A DNA stretch of 64,000 nucleotides from Pontibacter sp. SGAir0037 (lineage in GTDB: Bacteria > Bacteroidota > Bacteroidia > Cytophagales > Hymenobacteraceae). This document shows, one piece after another, positions 26,358-34,039 of this stretch. Below the pieces are notes generated by a model. That model had not been told where the DNA came from. It worked only from the letters and a program-made list of their open reading frames with translations, and did not search any database. The number at the start of each line of letters is the position of its first letter. Position 1 is the stretch's first letter. The stretch is taken from the NCBI RefSeq assembly GCF_005491705.1, contig NZ_CP028093.1:62001-126000 (forward strand). Reading direction: 5' to 3'. The position numbers and the translations under genes are program-made.

Positions 26358-26767
26358 TACAGATACTTTAAGTTGAATACCTGATTCATCTCCTCAGGCG
26401 TGATTTGTCCGTTGATATACAGCTCGTCCAGCACCTTGTTGAGCTCCTCCTCCTCGTAGCCCTCGCAGGAAGCGATGTGGTTTGTCTGCCCGAGTTGCTC
26501 CCTCCGTTCCTGGCGAACCATTTCCGATACCACAGGCCTGTCTCTGTACTGAGATAAAAGCTGCTGTACTTTCTGCTCCCTGACCTCCTGCTGCACTGTC
26601 TCCAGACTTCTAATAAGTCCGTTGAAGTACTCTGCTATAGTTCTGTGATTGCGCCGGTTCGTGGCTTCTATGGCTTTGATAAAGTACATATCGTCCACGT
26701 TGCTCTGGTCATAGTTTTCCAGTATGATCGTGGTCCCGTTCTGCAAAATGCCTTTTACTCTGTTCAT
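26357..26767 (-). CDS. Antitoxin of the Fic module (VbhA-like C-terminus)
   Basis: 136 residues. The C-terminal 55 (REQLGQTNHIASCEGYEEEE, then YINGQITPEEMNQVF) align with the VbhA antitoxin fold, in which a helix carrying S/T-x-x-x-E-G blocks the Fic ATP site. Here E-G is kept but the Ser/Thr position reads Ile if the alignment is right. The N-terminal 70 residues are extra compared with VbhA and could bind DNA for autoregulation at the palindrome upstream. Confidence 0.75.
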   Translation of the reverse strand: MNRVKGILQNGTTIILENYDQSNVDDMYFIKAIEATNRRNHRTIAEYFNGLIRSLETVQQEVREQKVQQLLSQYRDRPVVSEMVRQERREQLGQTNHIASCEGYEEEELNKVLDELYINGQITPEEMNQVFNLKYL

Positions 26768-26812
26768 GCTAACTCAAGGTAATGCCTGTAATGGTATACG
26801 AAATAGGCTTAT

Positions 26813-26840
26813 CAAATGTAACAATATATTGTTACATTTG
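26813..26840. promoter_or_regulatory. 28-bp perfect palindromic operator of the Fic operon
   Basis: CAAATGTAACAATA (26813-26826) is followed by its exact complement TATTGTTACATTTG. It ends the promoter 46 bp upstream of the antitoxin start. The half-site GTTACATT also occurs in the ardC and radC promoters. Confidence 0.8.
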
Positions 26841-27035
26841 CAAATAAAAACAAGCTTTGCTTCTGTTTCCAATTCATATATTATCACAAGACTGTTAATC
26901 ACCAACATATCTAAATCCGAAGTCATCTATGGCAAGAAGCAGTTCATCAAAAGAGGCTCTATGGTTATGTAAAAAAGTTGATGTAAACTAAAGGTAGCGG
27001 TATATTATTCTGTTGTTAAATCTAACAGTGATACC

Positions 27036-27294
27036 ATGAACTGTAATTTCATTAGGGAAATCAAAGAGCAGGTAGAGCGGGAACTTACTGTGAAAGGCAA
27101 AAAAGTTGTGAGGGTGACAGTGCCAACGGAACTTCTCATATGTGAGAATGAGAGAGGGGCGCAAGAAGTCAAGGCGAGAAGTCAAGGCGGTGACTTTCTC
27201 AGAGTTGCACGTTCAGCTTAAGGAGTTAGAACGACATCAGAAATCCATTTTTATACATAGCTATTGTCCGTATTGTGGCACCAAAGTTCTGTGA
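27036..27294 (+). pseudogene. Zinc-ribbon small protein broken by a 13-bp tandem duplication
   Basis: Frame one starts MNCNFIREIKEQVERELTVK and reads to NERGAQEVKA. The 13-mer AGAAGTCAAGGCG then occurs twice in tandem (27164-27176, 27177-27189). Ignoring one copy, the protein continues VTFSELHVQLKELERHQKSI and ends SYCPYCGTKVL, a C-x-x-C zinc-ribbon half. With both copies the frame is lost. The intact protein would be about 81 residues; it resembles small orphan zinc proteins of this phylum. Confidence 0.75.
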
Positions 27295-27302
27295 TAAGGG
27301 AT

Positions 27303-27557
27303 ATGCCAGAGATAGCGCTAGACAAAAGTACCTTACCCAAAGATGGACAGCATGTCAAGTGGCTAGTATGGATAAATGACGTAGAGGCTATCTGGAAAGA
27401 AGGGGAGTACCTTGCAAAAGAGCAGCTGTTCATCAGAGGGCCATTTAATGGAAGTTACAGTTCATTATTAACTATAAGCGATGAAGACTTCGATTCCGCT
27501 TGGCACGTGCTGAGGTGGGAGGCTGTGAACAGCAGCATCACAGTGCAAGGGAAGTAA
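27303..27557 (+). CDS. Small hypothetical protein
   Basis: 84 residues from ATG at 27303 (MPEIALDKSTLPKDGQHVKW), mixed alpha/beta with a C-terminal SDEDFDSAWHVLRWEAVNS. It begins 9 bp after the stop of the broken zinc-ribbon gene, so the two were one transcription unit. The function is unknown. A TTG start 39 bases upstream is possible but would overlap the preceding gene. Confidence 0.55.
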   Translation: MPEIALDKSTLPKDGQHVKWLVWINDVEAIWKEGEYLAKEQLFIRGPFNGSYSSLLTISDEDFDSAWHVLRWEAVNSSITVQGK

Positions 27558-28118
27558 GAAATATTTTCCAAGGGAGGTATATGATCGTTAGTGTGTCCCT
27601 TATTTCAAAGCAATAAAATCTACCACTGCATGATAGAGCCCTTGCGGTTTTGCCAGGATACTATACGGAGACATTTTTATTCTCAAGGAACTATAAAATC
27701 ACACACCCAAAGAGTTGATCAATGTTCTGTGGGTCCGCCAGACTAACTTTAAAATAGCGTTATAGCGTTTATTAAGTTCATACTAATAAAATTGCTTGAT
27801 ACAGTTATTAAAAGGTAGTCAGACTTGAAAGCTAAGCCTCTTTGTCAAACCCCACAGCTTCCAGAAATAAGGCGAAGAAAGTCTTCCTCATAACAGGAGG
27901 AAATCATTGCACCAATAAATCTTAAGCTATTATTAGTCCACTGACATTATAGTCAAGTATCTGAATAACACTAATAAATAATACTTATAATATAAGGCTC
28001 AATATTTAATACATAACACATAATAATTATTATTTATTAGGTATTAAATATTCGTTATGTGGTTAATATCTAATCTTGATGATAGTCACTGAACATAAGT
28101 AATTGTATTATATGAGCC
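27558..28118. other. Non-coding AT-rich stretch
   Basis: No gene. It holds the second copy of the 26-bp element (28021-28046) also found at 17440-17465, and the inverted repeat AATATTTAATAC (about 28000-28011) with GTATTAAATATT (28041-28052). Confidence 0.5.
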
Positions 28119-29348
28119 TTATCTAAACGAAAGACTCCGCTGAGCCTCTATCAAAGAAGCATGCTTCTCCTTATCCAGTGTTTTGATCAACTCATGCAAA
28201 AGCGAATAAGCGGTGTTAGATTGAAGCAGATCCACCTCCTGCACACTGTTTACCATCAACTTGCGGTTACAGATATTGATGCGGTTAAGCATCGGAACAA
28301 TGCTGTTGAGGTAGCGGTTATAGAAGCCAGCGATATCTTCCACGCCGTCAGGAAGCTTATAGCCTGACTTTCCCTGAATGCTGGCAATTAGCACCCCGTT
28401 GTCGCGCAGGTGTTGGACACAAACCCGCAACTGCTGCTCCGAAAAAGCCGGAAATCTTCTTTTTAGCTTATCGATGATCTCCCGTTTCTCGATGAGGCGG
28501 TCAGGCGCAGTGCGGAACATCAGGTACAGGTACTGTAATACGGCAAGTGCTTCCTCCGAAAGGCTGTTTCTACCAGAGAGTGCCTCCTGCGCGGATTCCG
28601 AGGCTATTCTTCGGATAAGGTGGTTCTTCTGCTGGTCTTCAGGGGCAGGAGAGAGGAGATAATCTGTTCTTTCAAAAGGGAAAAAGTCAATAAACGTACG
28701 ATCGTGCAGCAAGTCGAACAGTGCGGATGCCTTTTCGTGGCTGTGACTGGTGCAATAAATCTTGCCCAGGCAGCCTGAAAGAAAATCCGCCAGCTGCACC
28801 AGGGGCTCCTCTGCCTTATCCTCCACCAGGCGGTAAGTGCGCTCAGGCGTAAACAGATCCCGCTGGATAACTTTGGTTTCAATGTAATGGTGTAGGCTGC
28901 GCCGAAATTCTGGCCAGCCAAGCTGATCGGCATGTATTGAGAAAGCAGTAAAGTTTTTGGGAAACTGCTTGAGGAAAATCCGGTTGAAGTATTTATAGAA
29001 CACATCATTACGATCAAACCCTGCTCCTTCCAGTTTGCTCTTGTTGATGACCATTCCCAGCACGACGAAGTCCAGCTGGCGCAGCTCCTTCAATACCTCC
29101 AATCTTTTCCGGAAGCCCTTCTTATCATTGGGGATACGGCTGGACTTGATGGGTTGGCCTTGAAAGAAGCGGTGGCTAATTGTTTCCCTTAGCTGCCGGG
29201 CCTGCTCCAGCTTCGTATCATCCAAAAGCACGGCTGTAAGCACAAGATGAGAGAAGGTACCGGCTTTATCCAGGTTCAGGCTGGCGTTTCCGTATTCGTC
29301 CAGAAAAATATGTACATGTTGCATAGGAGGAGTATAGGGTGATAGCAC
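28119..29348 (-). CDS. DUF3800 domain protein
   Basis: 409 residues. The N-terminal 220 form a DUF3800 domain, an RNase H-like fold with the opening HIFLDEYGNASL (acidic residues after a beta strand) and the later LVQLADFLSGCLGKIY, in which QLAD is the family hallmark. The C-terminal 150 residues include a winged-helix-like part (ENGVLIASIQGKSGYKLP type segment near 330). DUF3800 proteins are found on many mobile elements and near defence genes; the biochemical role is unknown. The gene stands alone. Confidence 0.85.
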   Translation of the reverse strand: MLSPYTPPMQHVHIFLDEYGNASLNLDKAGTFSHLVLTAVLLDDTKLEQARQLRETISHRFFQGQPIKSSRIPNDKKGFRKRLEVLKELRQLDFVVLGMVINKSKLEGAGFDRNDVFYKYFNRIFLKQFPKNFTAFSIHADQLGWPEFRRSLHHYIETKVIQRDLFTPERTYRLVEDKAEEPLVQLADFLSGCLGKIYCTSHSHEKASALFDLLHDRTFIDFFPFERTDYLLSPAPEDQQKNHLIRRIASESAQEALSGRNSLSEEALAVLQYLYLMFRTAPDRLIEKREIIDKLKRRFPAFSEQQLRVCVQHLRDNGVLIASIQGKSGYKLPDGVEDIAGFYNRYLNSIVPMLNRINICNRKLMVNSVQEVDLLQSNTAYSLLHELIKTLDKEKHASLIEAQRSLSFR

Positions 29349-29407
29349 TTATGCCACATAAGATACAAAAGATGAAGCACTTTCAATATAAATATAGTAA
29401 GCCTAAA

Positions 29408-30097
29408 CTACTCTGGTGAGGTGAGGGCATTCGTTTGAAGCTGCCCTTGTCGGATGTGCAGCCGCTGAACGGTGATGGCAAAGAATTTCTTCCCCCTGCG
29501 AGTGGTGAAGCCATGGCTGTTTAGCCGGTCAGCAATTTGCTGATAGGTCATATTCTTTTCCCGATACATCTGGATAAGTTCCGTAGCCTGCCGGTTGGCT
29601 TTGTGCGAGGCCGCGTTCTCACGCCGCACCTGGAGCCCTTTCGTCCTGGCTCCATGGGTCAGATTCTCTGGCGAACCCAAGGCAAAACCCTGTAGTTTTT
29701 TTTGCTGGAGCGCAGCTCTGGTCCTAGAGCTGATAAGTTCCCGCTCATGCTGGGCCAATACGGCGAAGATGCCGATGGTCAGGGTATTGGCATCCGGCAT
29801 GTCCACAGCAAGAAAGTCCACGTGGCTGTCACGCAACTTAAAGATAAACCCGGCGTTACGACTGAGGCGATCAAGCTTGGCAATCAGCAGCTGGGCCTGC
29901 TCCCGCTTGGCCAGGGCGATGGCTGCCTCCAGCTCTGGTCGGTCGTTGCGCTTGCCGCTCTCCACTTCAATGTGCTCGGCAAGGAGCGCATCGCCGGCCT
30001 TTAGGAAACCCTTCACCATCTCTCGTTGTGACTCCAGGCCCAGCCCGCTCTGGCCTTGCTTCTTGGTGGAGACCCGGTAGTAGGCCACGTACTTCAT
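29408..30097 (-). CDS. Serine recombinase (resolvase/invertase)
   Basis: Site-specific recombinase of the small serine type. The catalytic Ser is Ser10 in YYRVSTKKQ, followed by the arginine-rich active region (LDRLSRNAGF). The C-terminal helix-turn-helix (MTYQQIADRLNSHGFTTRRG) binds the crossover site. Length of 229 aa is usual. The 40-bp near-palindrome 46 bp upstream is the best candidate for its own site. It likely resolves plasmid dimers or cointegrates. Confidence 0.92.
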   Translation of the reverse strand: MKYVAYYRVSTKKQGQSGLGLESQREMVKGFLKAGDALLAEHIEVESGKRNDRPELEAAIALAKREQAQLLIAKLDRLSRNAGFIFKLRDSHVDFLAVDMPDANTLTIGIFAVLAQHERELISSRTRAALQQKKLQGFALGSPENLTHGARTKGLQVRRENAASHKANRQATELIQMYREKNMTYQQIADRLNSHGFTTRRGKKFFAITVQRLHIRQGQLQTNALTSPE

Positions 30098-30143
30098 CTT
30101 CGCTACTCCTTAATATATAGGTGAAACTCGGATGCAAAGATAG

Positions 30144-30183
30144 TTATAACATTTTATAAACGTCCGTTTTTAAAATGTTATAA
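30144..30183. promoter_or_regulatory. 40-bp near-perfect palindrome upstream of the resolvase
   Basis: TTATAACATTTTA (30144-30156) and TAAAATGTTATAA (30171-30183) are exact 13-bp arms; the inner bases continue the symmetry (AAACG-TC-CGTTT), giving 18 of 20 matched pairs. Candidate resolution site and operator. Confidence 0.7.
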
Positions 30184-30355
30184 AGCATAAATAGCGCTTA
30201 TCCGCTTACAAGGCTCCGCCCAGAAAGTAAATTAAGTTGAAGAACGGAGGAGATGCTTAGCTTTTGCCACAGCATTTTTTTTGCCTCTCTCAGCTTTGAG
30301 AAAATACATTAATAAAGGTGTAAGATTTTGCACCTAGTATTGGTCCTGTGTGGTG

Positions 30356-30824
30356 CTACATTTCGGCCTTAACTATGGCCAAGCTAATGTGGTAAGTAAG
30401 CACGGGCAACACCATTAGCTGAATAAGAGGCAAAAGTTCTATTCTTAGCACTGGCACCATTGACATGCGGGGAGTGTATTCCCATACTCCTGTTTTAAGG
30501 GCCCACAGTTTGAAGCCTGTCGCAAGGGCACCCCCAATTAAAGCAGCAACAGCATACCCGTGTTTTGCGGTTACGCCTTGGCCAATAGAGGTCTTGATAG
30601 ACAAGGTTAAGCAGGACATCCAACAGCAGAATCACTAAACCGTCAATCACAGCGGCAACAAAGCAGATCCAAAAATGCTCCACAAAACCGCCGTAGCCGT
30701 CATTCATACAGAAAGGCCTGCGCATTCTCCCATACCAGATTAACCCAGAACCTATTAAAAGTGTCCACACAGAAAGCTTGGCAGCACTCCTCCACCTTGG
30801 CTTACCATAATACTGCTCATCCAT
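30356..30824 (-). pseudogene. Frameshifted small membrane protein
   Basis: From ATG at 30824 the frame encodes MDEQYYGKPRWRSAAKLSVW and two to three hydrophobic helices to NLVYQDLYWPR. A one-base shift near 30570 moves the rest to another frame: KHGYAVAALIGGALATGFKL to a membrane-spanning end LTYHISLAIVKAEM. Joined, this is one membrane protein of about 155 residues with four or five helices and no recognised family. The shift may be real decay or a sequencing error. Confidence 0.6.
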
Positions 30825-31756
30825 GATCGGCAGATATGTATGAATCTACGAGTGCGGCTGGATAACTTCAAACTGCTAAAAATCCTGTCGATCTTGAATT
30901 CATCATCTACAGGTTTGCTTTAACCCTATGGTTTCCAATTCACCTTTAATTGTAGTGAAGGGCTTGGTAGCAGGGGGAACTAGTAATTTATTTGCGATAA
31001 CTCAAGGATACCCATTCCTTTTTACTCAACAGCTTGTTGCAACTCCATCAGGCACCTTAAAAGTAGCCTTGGAAAGTTCCAAATGTAATCAAACTGTGAC
31101 TCCCATTTAATTCTAATACATAAAAAATATATAAATATTTTAATTAAAAATATAAAACAAAGAAACATTCTCAGAGTATACAAAGTACCTCCCAAGTACT
31201 TAGGAGTCATAATAAGCACTTAATTGCTTCTCCCTAGTGAAGATAGAGGTACTTCACCATGTTACTGGACTCGCACAACCAAAAGCTTGACACCCTTAAC
31301 AATAGCTGTTGTTCAAATTTATGCACAGGGTGCGATGCAGCAAAACACAGGCAACACATAGGAAAAGGACTACAGTTTCTTGGCGGTCCCTAAAGGAGGC
31401 CAAATAAAAAATTAAAGGCCACCCAACAAGGAAAGAAGTAGTTTATAATACTTACATCATACAGTGATGCTAAGTAAAGGTCCAGGTGCTTGTCCAGTCA
31501 GTAAAAAGCATCTTGCCGAAAGAAAAACTAGTGTACCCGTAGATAAGAAGAACAAGAACTATAAAAAGCATATGATGACAAAGAGGCAGTAGCATAAATG
31601 TCGCTAGAATAAAGCAACTGAAGATATCGAAAGCATCAGTCTATGAGGAGTAGCAAAGAGCGTTGGCAAACGCATAAATTAAATATTGCTGATAAAGATT
31701 GGATGAAATAGATGTAGCCTTATCCTTCAAAGAGTAACTACTTTACTCAAAATAAT
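30825..31756. other. Long non-coding stretch
   Basis: About 930 bp between the resolvase region and the cargo. No gene, IS or structured RNA was recognised; base composition is AT-rich. It may mark the join between plasmid backbone and cargo island. Confidence 0.4.
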
Positions 31757-31996
31757 ATGATGAAAAATCACTGGATATGGATGATCATCGGATGCCTTCT
31801 GCCCTTGCTGCTGATCTTTCTGGCACCACTCTTAGGACTGGGTGGCGACATTCAGCTGTTTGTTTTCATCTTGATCATGTTCGTTTGCCACTTGCTAATG
31901 CCGATGCACGGAAGGCAAAGTCCTAAACAGGACAGTACTAACGAGCACTCTGGAAATGTAAAACCAGACAGAAGTCATGAGCAGCATCAACATTAA
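31757..31996 (+). CDS. Small His-tailed membrane protein (DUF2933-like)
   Basis: 79 residues, two membrane helices (7-27 and 31-50) and the motif CHLLMPMHGR, followed by a hydrophilic tail ending SHEQHQH. Such DUF2933-like proteins occur in copper and silver resistance regions. The His/Met groups suggest metal contact, but this is inference. The gene overlaps the next one by 20 bases and starts the cargo block. Confidence 0.65.
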   Translation: MMKNHWIWMIIGCLLPLLLIFLAPLLGLGGDIQLFVFILIMFVCHLLMPMHGRQSPKQDSTNEHSGNVKPDRSHEQHQH

Positions 31997-32252
31997 AAAG
32001 TTTGGCCTGGCATGCGGACTAACGGGTGCTATAAGTTACATGGGGTGCATCCTGTTAATGGCCACGGTGGGATATAAGGGAACGGTAGGTTTCTTCAACA
32101 GCCTGTTTCACGGGTTGGATGTTTCATCTATCATCCGGATGAACATCCCCTTGTGGGAAGCCATGATAGGGATTGTGGAGATTTTTATTCTTTCCTGGCT
32201 CTTAGGTGCCTGCATTGCGGCTATTTATAATGTTAGCCTCAGAAGCCCATGA
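31977..32252 (+). CDS. DUF5676 family membrane protein
   Basis: 91 residues, two membrane segments (about 8-30 and 62-84) with the DUF5676 features FGLACGLTGAISYMGCILLM and FNSLFHGLDVSSIIRM. The family is small and widely found in heavy-metal resistance islands; the function is unknown. It overlaps the preceding gene by 20 bases, pointing to translational coupling, and is 63 bp upstream of the GAPDH gene. Confidence 0.8.
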   Translation: MSSINIKKFGLACGLTGAISYMGCILLMATVGYKGTVGFFNSLFHGLDVSSIIRMNIPLWEAMIGIVEIFILSWLLGACIAAIYNVSLRSP

Positions 32253-32315
32253 GTGTTCGGCATGAGCCTGGATAAAAAAGTGCAAACTAACAAACTTCTT
32301 TAAACCTTTTGAGCG

Positions 32316-33353
32316 ATGAAAGATAAGGTAAAAATAGCTGTTAACGGATATGGGGTTATCGGCAAACGGGTGGCCGATGCTGTCCGGCTGCAAGGCGACA
32401 TGGAGCTTTCCGGAATTTGTGATGTGGTCTCTGACTGGCGTGTTAAAGTGGCCGCACACAAAAGATACCCGGTATTTGCCTTTGATAGTGCGTCTCAAGA
32501 GCAAATGGCAAAGGCAGGTATCCAAGTGCAGGGCACATTGACAGACCTTTTGAAGAGCTGCGAGCTGGTAGTGGACTGCACCCCGAAAAAGATAGCGGCT
32601 CAGAACATAGAAAAGTATCAAGAGGCGAGACTGAAGTTCATCGTGCAGGGGGGCGAGAAGCACGAAACTACCGGCCATTCCTTTAGTGCCGAAAACAACT
32701 ATGACACCGCTCTAGGAAGGGAGTCCACCCGGGTGGTATCGTGCAACACGACCTCCATTATCAGAACCCTAACGGCTCTGAAAAAAGCAGGCCTCTTGAA
32801 GAGAGCAAGGGGCACTTTGCTGCGCAGAGCAACAGACCCTTGGGAAAGCCACCTCAACGGAATCATCAACACGCTGGTGCCGGAGCCTGAGATCCCCAGC
32901 CACCAAGGGCCGGACGCACAGAGCGTAGACCCGGAGCTGGATGTGATTACAGCGGCAGTAAAAGTGCCGGAAACGCTCAGCCACCTGCATTACTGGAATG
33001 TGCAGCTCACCCGTGAGGCTAGCAAAGAAGAAGTGCTGCAGGCTTTCAGTAACTCCTCTCGCATCGCCATGATCAGTTACGGGGATGGCCTATCGGCCAA
33101 CAATACGGTAAAGGAACTGATGCTGTCTTTGAACCGGCCTTACGGCGACATGTACGAGGTGGCGCTGTGGCAGGACATGCTGAAAGTGGTAGGAAGTGAA
33201 TTGTTTTTCGCCTACCTGGTAGACAACCAAGCCATTGTCATTCCGGAAACCATCGATGCGATCAGGGCGCTGACACGGCTGGAAGAAAATGCACAGGCTT
33301 CCATACAAAAGACCAACGCTGCCTTGGGAATACGGCAGGGGGCTTTTATTTAA
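32316..33353 (+). CDS. Type II (archaeal-type) glyceraldehyde-3-phosphate dehydrogenase
   Basis: Glycolytic dehydrogenase forming 1,3-bisphosphoglycerate from glyceraldehyde 3-phosphate with NAD(P)+. The Rossmann motif is NGYGVIGKRVADAV (9-22) and the active-site Cys is Cys143 in VVSCNTTS. The sequence follows the archaeal (phosphorylating, type II) family, not the bacterial GapA type; full length at 345 aa. A plasmid copy beside a glucan phosphorylase homologue suggests a carbohydrate-use or stress role. Confidence 0.85.
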   Translation: MKDKVKIAVNGYGVIGKRVADAVRLQGDMELSGICDVVSDWRVKVAAHKRYPVFAFDSASQEQMAKAGIQVQGTLTDLLKSCELVVDCTPKKIAAQNIEKYQEARLKFIVQGGEKHETTGHSFSAENNYDTALGRESTRVVSCNTTSIIRTLTALKKAGLLKRARGTLLRRATDPWESHLNGIINTLVPEPEIPSHQGPDAQSVDPELDVITAAVKVPETLSHLHYWNVQLTREASKEEVLQAFSNSSRIAMISYGDGLSANNTVKELMLSLNRPYGDMYEVALWQDMLKVVGSELFFAYLVDNQAIVIPETIDAIRALTRLEENAQASIQKTNAALGIRQGAFI

Positions 33354-33399
33354 TATATGGAGGAACTGCTGGTAATCAAAGTTCTTTTAGGCCTAGGCA

Positions 33400-33747
33400 A
33401 TGAAACAGGGTGTATTTAACATAATAGCGATTGGTATTAGTGTGGCAGGGAGTGTCATTATAATATATGGTACGCTTTTGACCCTTTTCCGCTTTATAAA
33501 AACGGAGATGCGCTTCTTGCATGACGCTACCGCTGTTGTGGTGAGGCAGGAGCGTAACCGGTCCAGGCTGTCGGCTTACTTGTTGCTTGGGCTTGATTTT
33601 ATGCTGGCGGCTGATATCATCCACACCATCCACGACCCCAGCCTGAATGAGCTCTATGTTTTGGGGCTGATCGTAGCTATCCGGTCCGTGATCAGCTTCT
33701 TTCTCATGAAGGAGATAAAAGAATCAGTAAGTATCCATGCAAGTTGA
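33400..33747 (+). CDS. DUF1622 family membrane protein
   Basis: 115 residues with three predicted membrane segments (about 6-30, 56-75 and 84-100). The sequences RSRLSAYLLLGLDFMLAADI and LIVAIRSVISFFLMKEI are the conserved part of DUF1622. Function unknown; the family is often near stress and ion-transport genes. It lies 46 bp after the GAPDH gene in the same direction. Confidence 0.85.
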   Translation: MKQGVFNIIAIGISVAGSVIIIYGTLLTLFRFIKTEMRFLHDATAVVVRQERNRSRLSAYLLLGLDFMLAADIIHTIHDPSLNELYVLGLIVAIRSVISFFLMKEIKESVSIHAS

Positions 33748-34039
33748 GCAATTGATTTTCATGCTATACCCGTACGGGCGCGACTGGTGGGGATGGGCTC
33801 TTCATAACCTTTGCCATCATAGCAGCGCTTTTAAAAATGTTTTCAATGTGAAATACCTAACCGGAGAAACCTAACCAGGCACAAGGCCTTTTAACGCAGG
33901 CTACTCCACAGTGTACCGTCCGGTCGGCTATTTATGTACTGGCTGACGTTGAGTAAGGATTGCCCGGTAAAACCATATTTTTCAGGCTTATGAGACCTGA
34001 GTGCCTGTTCAAGCAAACTCTTCCCCCAAAAAAACAGCT

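Noticed and set aside
30928..31110. 60-codon plus-strand frame
   Set aside because: No start context, no domain, isolated in a non-coding stretch.
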